This document shows positions 38,063 to 47,635 of a stretch of 64,000 nucleotides of DNA, one piece after another. The DNA comes from Caldibacillus debilis DSM 16016 (lineage in GTDB: Bacteria; Bacillota; Bacilli; Bacillales; Caldibacillaceae), in contig NZ_KB912884.1 of the NCBI RefSeq assembly GCF_000383875.1, positions 20,555 to 84,554 of the forward strand. The letters run 5' to 3'. The position numbers and the translations under genes are program-made. Position 1 is the first letter of the stretch, and each line of letters begins with the position of its first letter. The notes below the pieces were generated by a model that was not told the origin of the DNA, did no database searches, and was given only the letters and a program-made list of their open reading frames with translations.

Positions 38063-38541
38063 TGGGCTTTTTCCCGTGCTTCGTTTTTGCCTGGGGACCG
38101 CAAGATTCTCTCTTCCCTCGTGTTTCTTGCCGTGGTTGGATCTCCACCCTTTCCCTTTTTCCGCCCTCCTTTTCGGGCGGCCGTTCCCCGTTTCCCGGAA
38201 ACCGGACGAATCGAAAGCGGTGCGCCCGCGGAATCTTTGCCCTTTGAACCGTCCGGCCGAACGTTCCGCACCCGCGGCAGGCGAATTATCCCAAATTCCT
38301 GCATTCATGCGGCGGATCTCCTCTTTCATGGATAAATTCGGACAAATCGAATTGCCTATTGATCAAAACAATTTTCTGCCCGTGAAGCCCGACGTTCCGG
38401 ACCGCTTTCTCCGTCCCTCCCCCGAGCCGCCCTCCCCCTTTCCGGTTCCGGCCCTTTCGGGATTGCCGGGGTTTTTCCGCCGTTTGAAAAAGGGATATTT
38501 TGTTCATAATGGTTCCTGACGGAACGACAGGAGGGAAACCG
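38063..38541. other. Gene-free spacer upstream of yphA
   Basis: These ~480 GC-rich bases contain no recognisable gene on either strand and no clear promoter. The yphA ribosome binding site AGGAGG is at the right end. Confidence 0.55.
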
Positions 38542-39144
38542 ATGCCCGGTTTTTTGTTTTATTGGATCGCCTGGTCGGTTTGGATCATCGCCACCTTTCT
38601 CTTGGATAAGGATCACCCGAGCCGGGGAAGACTGGCCGCAGCCAGTCTGCTCCTGATCATCCTTTCCCCTTGCCGGGCGGAGTTCTTTCATCTGGAATTC
38701 ACCCTTTCGCTGCCGTTGATTTTGTTCTTCTGTTACGGCCATTATGGCAAGATGGGCGTGTGGGAGCTTGCCAACCAGGCGGTGCGGATCTTAATCGTGA
38801 CCGTCGCCCATGCCGGCTATCTGCTCATGGTTTTGAGCGAACCGGTTTTGTTGATCGTCCATCCGGCGATATGGAAAACGGCCCTTTTTTTCCTGCTCGG
38901 ACAATTGGCCTTTTCCCGTTTTTCCGACCGGCTTTACGGCACCTTGACCGGTTTTGTCCACGGGCAGATCCTTTATGCCCTGCTGCTGGAAAAATACGGG
39001 ATCCGGGTGCCCCTGGATGCCTTCTTCCTGGATGAAACGGCCGTGTTGTTCGCCGTCCTCCAAGGATGGAACGGTCTTGCCAGGCTGTTTGCCCAATTCG
39101 GCGGAAAAAGCGTGCCTGCAGGAAAGGAGCGGCCTTTTTCATGA
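38542..39144 (+). CDS. yphA: Membrane protein YphA
   Basis: This 200-residue protein has six hydrophobic segments (about 4-20, 31-45, 53-65, 79-102, 108-125, 130-150). Length, topology and place between ypfD and yphB match B. subtilis YphA, whose function is unknown. AGGAGG lies eight bases before ATG 38542. The stop overlaps the start of the next gene, indicating coupling. Confidence 0.82.
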   Translation: MPGFLFYWIAWSVWIIATFLLDKDHPSRGRLAAASLLLIILSPCRAEFFHLEFTLSLPLILFFCYGHYGKMGVWELANQAVRILIVTVAHAGYLLMVLSEPVLLIVHPAIWKTALFFLLGQLAFSRFSDRLYGTLTGFVHGQILYALLLEKYGIRVPLDAFFLDETAVLFAVLQGWNGLARLFAQFGGKSVPAGKERPFS

Positions 39145-40016
39145 GCGAATATTTTTATCCGTCCCTGTTCGGCATTTCCGCCGGCGTATTGGCGAGGATC
39201 CTGATGCTCCGGACCGATTACCGGCAATACCCGACCTATTTGCACGGGAAAATCATCCATATCGCCCTCGGCTTCATCGCCGCCTCGTTGGGAACGATCG
39301 CCGTTCCCGCCCTGTTGGAGCAGCAATATACGGCGATCACCTTTTTGACGCTGGCCGCTTCCCAATTCCGGGAAGTGCGGAATATGGAAAGGAATACGTT
39401 GACCCAATTGGATGCCTATGAGCTGGTGCCGAGGGGCAGCACTTATATCGAAGGGATTGCCATCGCCTTTGAGAGCAGGAATTATTTGGTCATCTTCACG
39501 TCCGTACTCACCACTTTAGCTTCGATCCTGTTTTCCTTTTGGGCCGGCGCCGTTGTCGCCCTGCTTTGCATGATCGCCGCGAGGGTGCTGATGGCGGGGG
39601 GAAAACTGGGGGATATTTGCGAGGTCCGCCACGTCCCGCCCCGTTTTGAAGGGGAAGGGCTGTACATCGACGATATTTATATCATGAACATCGGCCTGCC
39701 GGAAAGAAGGGAAGAAATTTTGCGGTACGGGACGGGCTTCCTTTTGCTTCCGAAAAATTTCAATGCCCGGACCACCATCGCCAATCTGGGCCAGCGCCAG
39801 GCGATTTTGCACGATGTTTCCACGGCCCTTGGCGTCCACCGGGATTCCGGCACCCCCGCACTGGTCCCTTTGGCCAAGCGGGATCAGAATGACGGGAGGG
39901 TGGCCGTGTTCATTCTTCCCCAGGAGAAAAACGTGGAAAAGGCCTTGGAGATCATCCGGCGGGTGCCGACTTTGGAAAACGCCATCCGGATGCCGGCGAA
40001 GCGGTTGAGGATGTAG
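39141..40016 (+). CDS. yphB: YIEGIA-family membrane protein (YphB)
   Basis: This 291-residue protein has N-terminal and central hydrophobic segments (about 10-25, 38-60, 120-165) and a soluble C-terminal domain. It contains the family name motif in G-S-T-Y-I-E-G-I-A near residue 107. Biochemical function is not established. The ATG overlaps the yphA stop (ATGA), and the small partner gene follows 13 bases later. Three overlapping or tightly packed genes suggest a membrane complex. Confidence 0.88.
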   Translation: MSEYFYPSLFGISAGVLARILMLRTDYRQYPTYLHGKIIHIALGFIAASLGTIAVPALLEQQYTAITFLTLAASQFREVRNMERNTLTQLDAYELVPRGSTYIEGIAIAFESRNYLVIFTSVLTTLASILFSFWAGAVVALLCMIAARVLMAGGKLGDICEVRHVPPRFEGEGLYIDDIYIMNIGLPERREEILRYGTGFLLLPKNFNARTTIANLGQRQAILHDVSTALGVHRDSGTPALVPLAKRDQNDGRVAVFILPQEKNVEKALEIIRRVPTLENAIRMPAKRLRM

Positions 40017-40029
40017 GAGGCTGATCGTT

Positions 40030-40224
40030 TTGGGAACAACCTTTGAAAAAATGATCTTGGCCGTGGTGACCACCAACCCGAAAAAAGCCCCTTCGGGCAT
40101 TTGCGTGTTCCACTGCGACGATGAAGAGGAAATGTTCGATATCGCCGCCAAACTGGAAGCGATCACGGACGGGATCGCCCACCGGTTGCGGAACGATTTG
40201 ATGATCCTTGTCAGGCACGGATAG
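40030..40224 (+). CDS. Small conserved partner of the YIEGIA protein
   Basis: This 64-residue soluble protein begins at TTG 40030, with AGGAGG nine bases upstream. It reads MGTTFEKMILAVVTTNPKK and has C-V-F-H-C-D-D in the middle. Genomes with YIEGIA proteins usually carry such a small gene next to it (annotated by family name as a capping-complex subunit for YIEGIA, from memory). Function is unproven. Confidence 0.7.
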   Translation: MGTTFEKMILAVVTTNPKKAPSGICVFHCDDEEEMFDIAAKLEAITDGIAHRLRNDLMILVRHG

Positions 40225-40795
40225 CCGAAAGGGGAAGGAAGGGGTTCGGTCCTTGGCGGGAAAATCCCGCTTGCCGCCCGCAAGAAACCGCATCCCGCGA
40301 TCGGGGCAACGGCGGCCTTCCTTTTCCGCCGCCGGCGCTGACCGGAAAAAGGGGAACAAAACCGATGCCGGACCTTCCCCGCCGTGGCGGACAAACCGCA
40401 ACCCGTAAGCCATTTCCTTCCCCCGCGGCCGGTCCGCCATCGGATCCGGCCGGTTCATCTTGGCCAAGGATGGTCCGGCGCCGCATGATGCCGTCGATCA
40501 CGGGAAAGCGTTTGTTTTCCCTTTCAACGGATGCCTCATCCGTCCCCCGCCGCAAAACCTTCCCGCACATGAAATCTCCGTTACCGGCCGGCGTCGCCTA
40601 ATCCATGTTCAGCCGATCCCTGAAGGGTCGGCCATCGGGAGGCAAGCGGGCCGAGGCGGTTCACCGCCGGCGCCTGATCCGGCTTTTCCCCTTTCATTTT
40701 CCCGATGAAATGAAGCCGTTCGCAAGGGGCCGCCTTCGGACGGTCAAAACCCTTCGGGATCTTTTTCCGCAAAAACTTTCAGCTGCAAAAAATTT
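40225..40795. other. Gene-free spacer before der
   Basis: No gene is recognised in these ~570 bases; frames on both strands are long only because of GC bias. Confidence 0.6.
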
Positions 40796-40824
40796 TTGTC
40801 AACCGGACCCGTCTTTGTTACAAT
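40796..40824 (+). promoter_or_regulatory. Sigma-A promoter of der-gpsA
   Basis: TTGTCA (40796-40801) and TACAAT (40819-40824) are exactly 17 bp apart. The leader to the der start is then about 190 nt, unusually long. Confidence 0.8.
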
Positions 40825-41018
40825 GAATAAAGATTGACCGAGGATCTAAGAAAGGGTTTGCCCCCGAAGGCATCCCCGCGGAGGAAAATAAGAACGATCC
40901 CTTGATATATCATGTTTCGGCGCGGAACGGGGCGGCCGCAGGCCGGCGAAACTTGCGGAACGGCCCCTTTGCACAGGATCTGACAACGAGGAAAAAAGAG
41001 AGAAAAGAGGTGATCGAG

Positions 41019-42329
41019 TTGTCTTTGCCGACGGTTGCCATTGTAGGCAGGCCGAATGTGGGAAAATCCACCATCTTTAACCGGATCGTCGGGGAAAGAT
41101 TGGCCATTGTCGAGGATGTCCCCGGCGTGACCCGGGACAGGCTGTACGGAAAAGGAGAATGGCTGAACTTCGAATTCAATGTCATCGATACGGGAGGAAT
41201 CGAGATCGGCGATGAGCCGCTCTTGGAACAAGTGCGTCAGCAGGCGCAGATCGCCATCGACGAGGCGGATGTGATCATTTTCGTCGTCAACGGCCGGGAA
41301 GGGCTCACCCCCGCCGACCAGGAAGTGGCCAATTATTTGTACCGGACGAACAAACCGGTCGTCGTGGCGGTGAATAAAATCGACAATGCGGAGATGCGGC
41401 AGCATCTCTACGAATTCTATTCCCTCGGGCTGGGGGAGCCGGTTGCGGTATCCGGCGTCCACGGCACCGGATTCGGCGATCTTTTGGATGAGACGGTGAA
41501 ATGGTTTCCGAAAGACGGCCAAACGGAATATGACGATGATGTCATCAAATTTTGCTTCATCGGCCGCCCGAACGTCGGAAAATCCTCCCTGGTCAATGCC
41601 ATCCTCGGGGAGGAAAGGGTCATCGTCAGCGAAATCGCCGGCACGACCCGGGATGCCATAGACACCCCCTATACCTTTGAAGGACAAAAATTTGTTATCA
41701 TAGATACAGCGGGCATGCGGAAAAAAGGAAGGATCTATGAAAAAACGGAGAAATATGCCGTTCTGCGGGCTTTGCGGGCGATTGATAGATCCGATGTGGC
41801 CGTCGTCGTTTTGAACGCGGAGGAAGGCATTACCGAGCAGGACAAGAAGATCGCCGGATATGCCCACGAAGCGGGAAAGGGGATCATCATCGCCGTCAAC
41901 AAATGGGACGCCATCGAGAAAGATGATAAAACGATGAACGTCTTCGAAAAGGAGATCCGCAGCCGTTTTACTTTCTTGGATTATGCGCCTGCCGTTTTTA
42001 TTAGCGCCAAGACGAAGCAGCGGGTGCGCACGCTGATCCCCCTGATCCGCACCGTCAGCGAAAACCACGCGATGCGCATCCGGACCAATGTGCTAAACGA
42101 GGTGGTGGCCGATGCGACGGCCCTAAATCCCCCGCCCGGGGACGCGAAGGGAAGATTGAAGATCCTTTACGCCACCCAAGTGGCCGTCAAGCCGCCCACC
42201 TTCGTCCTTTTCATGAACCGGCCGGAATTGTTCCATTTCTCCTATGAACGGTATCTTGAAAACAAGATCCGGGAAGCCTTCGGCTTTGTGGGAACGCCGA
42301 TCAAAATCATTGCCAGGGAAAGAAAATGA
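41019..42329 (+). CDS. der: Ribosome-associated GTPase Der (EngA)
   Basis: Der is an essential double GTPase for 50S subunit maturation. The 436-residue protein has two G domains: G1 GRPNVGKS (10-17), DTGG and NKID in the first. The second has [15 protein letters not shown] (about 182), DTAGMRKKG and NKWD. A C-terminal KH-like domain binds RNA. The start is TTG 41019: AGAGGTGAT is five bases upstream, and the length then equals B. subtilis Der. It overlaps the longest gpsA reading. Confidence 0.96.
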   Translation: MSLPTVAIVGRPNVGKSTIFNRIVGERLAIVEDVPGVTRDRLYGKGEWLNFEFNVIDTGGIEIGDEPLLEQVRQQAQIAIDEADVIIFVVNGREGLTPADQEVANYLYRTNKPVVVAVNKIDNAEMRQHLYEFYSLGLGEPVAVSGVHGTGFGDLLDETVKWFPKDGQTEYDDDVIKFCFIGRPNVGKSSLVNAILGEERVIVSEIAGTTRDAIDTPYTFEGQKFVIIDTAGMRKKGRIYEKTEKYAVLRALRAIDRSDVAVVVLNAEEGITEQDKKIAGYAHEAGKGIIIAVNKWDAIEKDDKTMNVFEKEIRSRFTFLDYAPAVFISAKTKQRVRTLIPLIRTVSENHAMRIRTNVLNEVVADATALNPPPGDAKGRLKILYATQVAVKPPTFVLFMNRPELFHFSYERYLENKIREAFGFVGTPIKIIARERK

Positions 42330-42343
42330 AGGAAGTGGAAAGC

Positions 42344-43384
42344 ATGGGTACGAAAGAAAGCGTCGCCGTATTGGGAGCCGGGAGCTGGGGGACCGCGCTG
42401 TCGATGGTCCTTGCGGACAACGGCCATCCGGTTCGCCTTTGGAGCCGGAGCCAGACCCAGGCGGAAGAAATCAACCGGACGCGGAAAAACAAACGGTATC
42501 TGCCCGAGGCGGAACTCGGGGATCTCATCCGCGCCTCCCATCAGTTGGAAGAAGTCGTTCATGATCTGTCAACGATCGTGGTCTGCATCCCGACGAAGGC
42601 GATCCGCGAAGTGATGGGGAAATTGAACGGCTGCCTGAACCGGCCCGTTACGATCATCCACGCTTCCAAAGGGATTGAGCCCAATTCGTTAAAAAGGATC
42701 TCCGAGATCATCGAGGAGGAAATGGCTCCCGAATATTTGCGGGCCGTCGTCGTTTTGTCGGGCCCGAGCCATGCCGAAGAAGTCGTCTTGCGCCATCCGA
42801 CGACGGTCGTCGTTTCGTCGAAGGATATGGGAGAGGCGGAAAGGGCCCAGGACTTGTTTTTCAATCAATATTTCCGCGTTTATACGAATCCGGATCTGAC
42901 CGGCGTGGAAATCGGGGGAGCGTTGAAGAATATTATTGCCCTGGCGGCCGGCATCTCCGACGGGCTGGGCTACGGCGACAACGCCAAGGCCGCGCTCATG
43001 ACGAGGGGGCTGGCGGAGATCGCCCGGCTGGGGACAAAAATGGGGGCCAATCCCCTCACCTTTTCCGGACTGGCCGGAATCGGCGATCTGATCGTGACCT
43101 GCACCAGCGTCCACTCCCGCAACTGGCGCGCCGGCTACGCCCTCGGAAAGGGGCAGAAATTGAAGGAAATCTTGGCGCAGATGGGAATGGTCGTGGAAGG
43201 GGTGCGCACGACGAAGGCCGCCTATCAATTGGCGAAAAAATATCGGGTGAAAATGCCGATCACCGCCGCGTTGTATCAGGTGCTGTTCGAAGATTTGGAT
43301 CCGAAGGAAGCCGTCGATGAATTGATGAACCGGATGAAAACCCATGAGATGGAAGACCTGGTCAACATTCTTTTGAAAGATTGA
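42344..43384 (+). CDS. gpsA: Glycerol-3-phosphate dehydrogenase [NAD(P)+]
   Basis: GpsA reduces dihydroxyacetone phosphate to sn-glycerol 3-phosphate for phospholipid synthesis. From ATG 42344 the protein is 346 residues. It has the nucleotide-binding motif VLGAGSWGTAL, VIHASKGIEP, VVLSGPSHAEEV, and the catalytic region GGALKNIIALAAGISDGLGYGDNAKAAL. ATG 42326 overlaps the der stop and would add six residues; GGAAGTGGAAAG favours 42344. It follows der as in B. subtilis. Confidence 0.95.
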   Translation: MGTKESVAVLGAGSWGTALSMVLADNGHPVRLWSRSQTQAEEINRTRKNKRYLPEAELGDLIRASHQLEEVVHDLSTIVVCIPTKAIREVMGKLNGCLNRPVTIIHASKGIEPNSLKRISEIIEEEMAPEYLRAVVVLSGPSHAEEVVLRHPTTVVVSSKDMGEAERAQDLFFNQYFRVYTNPDLTGVEIGGALKNIIALAAGISDGLGYGDNAKAALMTRGLAEIARLGTKMGANPLTFSGLAGIGDLIVTCTSVHSRNWRAGYALGKGQKLKEILAQMGMVVEGVRTTKAAYQLAKKYRVKMPITAALYQVLFEDLDPKEAVDELMNRMKTHEMEDLVNILLKD

Positions 43385-43645
43385 ACGGGGAATCGTAAGA
43401 AATCCGGGATCCGGCGCGGAAAGCCCCGCTGGGATGCCCAATGGCTTTCGCCGGGACCGGGATATGGCGCGAAGCTGATGGAGACCGCACCCCTCATTTC
43501 CATCAGCTTATTTTTCATGGGGACCCCATGAAATTTTTCAATGGACGGGCCTTGTTGCAAGCGATATTTTCATTACCATATCTTTTTCTTTTCGGACTGA
43601 AGAAGACGAGTTTCAAAGATTTGATCACTGGTGAGGAGGTTCGCG

Positions 43646-43846
43646 ATGTCCTCGGGTTTGTGGAAGATGTGGCTGGCCCTTATCTCCCTTGTTCTCATGT
43701 TTTTGTCTGCCGCCCTGATCCTTTGGAGCAGGTACAAATTAAAAGGGTTTTTGAGATTTTTGATTGCCGTTGTCGCATACGGGCTCATGATCTTTGCCGG
43801 GCTGATCGTGCTCGTCGTCGTCTTCTCGGGGCCCGGATCCAACTAA
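43646..43846 (+). CDS. yphE: Small membrane protein YphE (DUF2768)
   Basis: This 66-residue protein has two hydrophobic helices (about 8-25 and 37-60) joined by a basic turn (WSRYKLKGF). It matches DUF2768/YphE by sequence pattern, size and position after gpsA. GAGGAGG lies upstream of ATG 43646, so the longer reading from 43631 is unlikely. Function is unknown. Confidence 0.85.
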   Translation: MSSGLWKMWLALISLVLMFLSAALILWSRYKLKGFLRFLIAVVAYGLMIFAGLIVLVVVFSGPGSN

Positions 43847-43866
43847 CGACACGGGGGAGGATGGCC

Positions 43867-44574
43867 GTGAAACGGAAACTTCTTTTTCTTGCCCTCCTGA
43901 TGTCCGCCTTTCTGTTGAGCGGCTGTTTATATCCCGGGGAAAAGGAGGAACGGAAGAAAATCCCGGGAGAAGACCAGATTTTATCGGTCCAGCAGGCGGT
44001 GGAAAAGTTCAGGGAGGAAGAAGGCGGCATTTTGCCCATCAAAAATCAAGAGGCGGAAACCGACATGTACATGAAATATCCGATCGATTTCAAACGGCTC
44101 GTACCCAAATATCTGTCGGACATCCCGGCGAACGCCTTTGAAAACGGCGGATATTACCAATATGTGATCATCGACCCGGAAAAAAACCCGACCGTGAAAG
44201 TCTTCGATTTGCGGATCGCGGAAACGATCAGGGATATCAAAATCCGCCTCGCCGCCAAAAAATATCCGCCCTATAAAGACCGGCTGGCCAAGGACGTTTT
44301 TACCTTGGATTATAAAAAATTGGGCTACGACAAGGAACCGAAGGTGACGAGCCCCTTTACGATGCGGGAGCTTTCCCTCGTGATCACCGGGGACGGTTCC
44401 ATCTGCGTCGATTATCTCCCCGACTTGGAAAAAATCCTGGCGGAAAAGAAGGGCCTGTCTTTAAAGCCGGGACAGGATATCCGCTATGTTTTGACCCTGG
44501 ATTCCCCCTTCGTTCCCGCCTATTCGCTGCCATACACGGTCGATGAAAACGGAAGACCGGTTTTCAAAGAATGA
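43867..44574 (+). CDS. yphF: Lipoprotein YphF
   Basis: This 235-residue lipoprotein has a short signal peptide ending in the lipobox L-L-S-G-C (cysteine near 19), so it is anchored on the outer face of the membrane. The rest is soluble, with the EGGILPIKNQ and FKRLVPKYLSDIP segments seen in YphF homologues. GTG 43867 is preferred over ATG 43861, because GGGGGAGG directly abuts the latter and is six bases from the former. A terminator follows. Function is unknown. Confidence 0.82.
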   Translation: MKRKLLFLALLMSAFLLSGCLYPGEKEERKKIPGEDQILSVQQAVEKFREEEGGILPIKNQEAETDMYMKYPIDFKRLVPKYLSDIPANAFENGGYYQYVIIDPEKNPTVKVFDLRIAETIRDIKIRLAAKKYPPYKDRLAKDVFTLDYKKLGYDKEPKVTSPFTMRELSLVITGDGSICVDYLPDLEKILAEKKGLSLKPGQDIRYVLTLDSPFVPAYSLPYTVDENGRPVFKE

Positions 44575-44582
44575 ACTGTCAT

Positions 44583-44628
44583 AACCTTCTCCCTGCAAAA
44601 TATATTTGTAGGAGAAGGTTTTCTTTTT
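44583..44628 (+). terminator. Rho-independent terminator after yphF
   Basis: AACCTTCTCC (44583-44592) pairs with GGAGAAGGTT (44611-44620), extended by a partly paired AT-rich upper stem, then TTCTTTTT. Confidence 0.9.
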
Positions 44629-44791
44629 ACGGAAAGGGGCGGGGATCGGGGAATCGCAAAAGCAATGAAATAAATAATTTAAAATCCTATGAATCATAGT
44701 CATAAGATGATCGGACAACATCATAAAAATATACTGTCTATACTTGTTTGCCGATAAACATCCCAGCAATGGATGAACGGGAGGGGATTTT

Positions 44792-46270
44792 TTGGAAAAG
44801 TTTGATATTTTCAAGGATATTGCCGAACGGACGGGAGGGGATATTTATATCGGGGTCGTGGGGGCGGTGCGTACGGGGAAATCATCCTTCATCAAGCGGT
44901 TCATGGAATTGGTCGTCATCCCGAACATCCCCCATGAGTCGGACCGGGCCCGGGCCCAGGATGAGCTTCCGCAAAGCGCGGCGGGAAAGACGATCATGAC
45001 TACCGAGCCGAAATTCGTCCCGAACCAGGCGGTGACCGTCCAGGTGAACGAGGGGCTTTCGGTGAACGTCAGGCTGGTCGACTGCGTCGGCTATACCGTC
45101 ACCGGCGCCAAAGGGTATGAAGACGAAAACGGTCCGCGCATGGTCAATACGCCCTGGTTTGAAGATCCGATCCCCTTTCATGAAGCGGCGGAGATCGGAA
45201 CCCGGAAGGTCATTCAGGAACATTCCACCATCGGCGTGGTGATCACCACCGACGGGACGATCGGCGAAATTCCGCGGGAACAGTATGTCGAGGCGGAGGA
45301 AAGGGTCGTCCAGGAATTAAAGGAAGTCGGAAAACCTTTCATCATGATCGTCAATTCGACAAGGCCCTATCATCAGGGAACGGAACTTTTGCGAAGCCAG
45401 CTCCAGGAAAAATATGACATCCCGGTGTTGGCAATGAGCGTGGAAAATATGCGGGAAGCGGATGTCCTCAACGTGCTGCAGGAAGCCCTTTTCGAGTTTC
45501 CCGTTCTGGAAGTGAACGTGAATTTGCCGAGCTGGGTCATGGTGCTGAAGGAGGATCATTGGCTCCGGGAAAACTACCAAAACGCCGTGAAAGAAACGGT
45601 GAAGGACATCAGGCGGCTGAGGGATGTGGAACACATCGTCCAGTCTTTCACCGACTACGATTTCATCGAAAGGGCGGCACTTGCCGGAATGGACATGGGC
45701 CAGGGAATTGCGGAAATCGATCTCCACGCCCCGGACGAATTGTATGACCAGATTTTAAAGGAGATCGTCGGGGTGGAAATCCGGGGGAAGGACCATCTGT
45801 TGGAGCTGATGCAGGAATTCGCCCATGCGAAAGCGGAATACGATCAGATCGCCGAAGCCCTGAAAATGGTCAAACAGACCGGCTACGGCATCGCTTCCCC
45901 GTCCATCGAAGACATGAGCCTGGACGAACCGGAAATCATCCGGCAGGGATCCCGTTTCGGCGTCAGGCTGAAAGCGGTCGCCCCGTCGATCCATATGGTC
46001 AAGGTGGATGTGGAATCGGAATTCGCCCCCATTATCGGAACCGAAAAACAGAGCGAAGAACTGGTCCGGTATTTGATGCAGGATTTTGAAGAAGATCCGT
46101 TGTCGATTTGGAATTCCGACATCTTCGGACGAAGCTTGAACTCCATCGTCCGGGAAGGCATTCAGGCCAAATTGTCCCTGATGCCGGAAAGCGCCAGATA
46201 CAAATTGAAAGAAACATTGGAAAGGATCATCAATGAAGGATCGGGCGGCTTGATCGCCATCATTCTGTAA
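44792..46270 (+). CDS. spoIVA: Stage IV sporulation protein A (spore coat basement ATPase)
   Basis: SpoIVA is the mother-cell ATPase that polymerises on the forespore surface as the base of the spore coat and is needed for cortex formation. The 492-residue protein has the Walker A motif GAVRTGKS (24-31), the TRAFAC-like GTPase-derived domain (DCVGYT; TTEPKFVP), a middle domain and the conserved C-terminus ending GLIAIIL. Length equals B. subtilis SpoIVA. The start is TTG 44792, with GGGAGGGG upstream. The AT-rich 100 bases before it contain CATA-type hexamers that may be sigma-E sites, but I cannot place one with confidence. Confidence 0.97.
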   Translation: MEKFDIFKDIAERTGGDIYIGVVGAVRTGKSSFIKRFMELVVIPNIPHESDRARAQDELPQSAAGKTIMTTEPKFVPNQAVTVQVNEGLSVNVRLVDCVGYTVTGAKGYEDENGPRMVNTPWFEDPIPFHEAAEIGTRKVIQEHSTIGVVITTDGTIGEIPREQYVEAEERVVQELKEVGKPFIMIVNSTRPYHQGTELLRSQLQEKYDIPVLAMSVENMREADVLNVLQEALFEFPVLEVNVNLPSWVMVLKEDHWLRENYQNAVKETVKDIRRLRDVEHIVQSFTDYDFIERAALAGMDMGQGIAEIDLHAPDELYDQILKEIVGVEIRGKDHLLELMQEFAHAKAEYDQIAEALKMVKQTGYGIASPSIEDMSLDEPEIIRQGSRFGVRLKAVAPSIHMVKVDVESEFAPIIGTEKQSEELVRYLMQDFEEDPLSIWNSDIFGRSLNSIVREGIQAKLSLMPESARYKLKETLERIINEGSGGLIAIIL

Positions 46271-46274
46271 TGGC

Positions 46275-46302
46275 AAAACCCTACATCATTCGTAGGGTTT
46301 TA
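46275..46302 (+). terminator. Rho-independent terminator after spoIVA
   Basis: AAAACCCTAC (46275-46284) pairs with GTAGGGTTTT (46292-46301), followed by ATGTTT. Confidence 0.85.
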
Positions 46303-46418
46303 TGTTTAAAAAGGCGATAAAATGGTTAAACCATTGATAAACATGGAAAACGGGGCGCCCGCCCCCCTTGTTTTTTCGGCAAGATCGGCAAAAAGTCCAA
46401 AGAAATATGGATTTTTTC

Positions 46419-46447
46419 TTGCAGGGCAATAGGGAATGTGGTAATCT
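46419..46447 (+). promoter_or_regulatory. Probable sigma-A promoter of hbs
   Basis: TTGCAG (46419-46424) and TAATCT (46442-46447) are 17 bp apart, about 120 bases before the hbs ATG. Confidence 0.6.
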
Positions 46448-46567
46448 TTAAAACAGAATTGCACTTGCACACCTTTCCAGCAAAGGAAAAATGCGCAAGT
46501 CAATGATTGCAAAGAAACGGAAAATTCCACTTTCATTCATTTTATCCTTTGGGAGGAGGTGAATGGC

Positions 46568-46840
46568 ATGAACAAGACCGAACTGGTAAATGCTGTGGCA
46601 GAAGCTGCCCAACTTTCCAAAAAGGACGCAACGAAAGCAGTGGATGCTGTTTTTGATACAATCCTTAACGCGTTGAAAGAAGGAGAAAAAGTTCAATTAA
46701 TCGGTTTTGGCAATTTCGAAGTTCGCGAGCGCGCAGCCCGCAAAGGCCGCAACCCGCAAACCGGCGAAGAAATCGAAATCGCCGCGAGCAAAGTTCCGGC
46801 TTTCAAACCGGGGAAAGCGCTGAAAGAGGCTGTTAAATAA
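46568..46840 (+). CDS. hbs: DNA-binding protein HU (HBsu)
   Basis: HU is the main histone-like nucleoid protein, bending DNA as a dimer. The 90-residue protein begins [20 protein letters not shown] and has the HU arm signature [21 protein letters not shown] with the family proline in the beta-arm. GGGAGGAGGTGA precedes the ATG; an in-frame GTG at 46559 lies within that site. It is monocistronic, with its own promoter and terminator, and sits between spoIVA and folE as in B. subtilis. Confidence 0.98.
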   Translation: MNKTELVNAVAEAAQLSKKDATKAVDAVFDTILNALKEGEKVQLIGFGNFEVRERAARKGRNPQTGEEIEIAASKVPAFKPGKALKEAVK

Positions 46841-46858
46841 TTACATAATGAAGAAAAG

Positions 46859-46885
46859 GGGCTGTTTTACGACAGCCCTTTTTTT
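46859..46885 (+). terminator. Rho-independent terminator of hbs
   Basis: GGGCTGT (46859-46865) pairs with ACAGCCC (46872-46878), followed by seven T residues. Confidence 0.93.
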
Positions 46886-46965
46886 GTGCGGCCGCCCGGT
46901 TTCCTTTTCCTTTTCCGGCATGCGGAAGCCCGAACGCCTCCCCTCCCCGGAACGGCCCACTTTTT

Positions 46966-46995
46966 TTGCCTGTTGCAATCACAATGTGCTAATAT
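46966..46995 (+). promoter_or_regulatory. Possible promoter of folE-mtrB
   Basis: TTGCCT (46966-46971) and TAATAT (46990-46995) are 18 bp apart, about 50 bases before folE. Confidence 0.5.
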
Positions 46996-47048
46996 GGTAG
47001 AAGATTCATTTCAACATTTTTTTGACACTTTCTGGGGAGGATCTTTAC

Positions 47049-47615
47049 ATGAAAGACATAAAAATAAATCAGATCGAACATGCCGTCCGGCTCATTTTGG
47101 AAGCAGTGGGGGAAGATGTGGAGAGGGAAGGTTTGCTTGACACCCCGAGAAGAGTGGCGAAGATGTACGGGGAATTGTTCAGCGGATTGCATGAAGATCC
47201 GGGAAAATATTTCGAGACGATCTTTCATGAAAACCATGACGGATTGGTTCTCGTTAAAGATATTTCCTTTTATTCCATGTGCGAGCACCATCTGCTCCCC
47301 TTTTTCGGCCGTGCCCACGTGGCCTACATCCCTGAAGGCGGAAGGGTCGTCGGGTTGAGCAAGCTGGCGAGGGCGGTGGAAACCGTCGCCCGCCGGCCGC
47401 AGCTCCAGGAACGGATGACGCGGATCGTGGCCGATACGATCATGGAGAAGCTCAATCCCCTCGGGGTAGCCGTGGTGGTCGAAGCGGAGCACATGTGCAT
47501 GACGATGCGGGGGATCAAAAAACCGGGTTCCATTACCGTAACGACAGCGGTGCGGGGCATCTTTGCCGAAGATAAGGAGGCCAAAAACGAAGTGCTGGCC
47601 CGAATCTTGAAATGA
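47049..47615 (+). CDS. folE: GTP cyclohydrolase I (FolE/MtrA)
   Basis: FolE converts GTP to 7,8-dihydroneopterin triphosphate, the first step of folate synthesis. The 188-residue enzyme has the zinc and active-site residues in [20 protein letters not shown] and a later conserved cysteine in [26 protein letters not shown] lies nine bases before ATG 47049. It forms the mtrAB pair with the TRAP gene, as in B. subtilis. Confidence 0.97.
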   Translation: MKDIKINQIEHAVRLILEAVGEDVEREGLLDTPRRVAKMYGELFSGLHEDPGKYFETIFHENHDGLVLVKDISFYSMCEHHLLPFFGRAHVAYIPEGGRVVGLSKLARAVETVARRPQLQERMTRIVADTIMEKLNPLGVAVVVEAEHMCMTMRGIKKPGSITVTTAVRGIFAEDKEAKNEVLARILK

Positions 47616-47635
47616 CGCGGATGGAGGGATGGCCA

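Noticed and set aside
40818..42068. 416-codon minus-strand open frame opposite der
   Set aside because: It is a shadow of the Der coding sequence; Der motifs and start signals are unambiguous.
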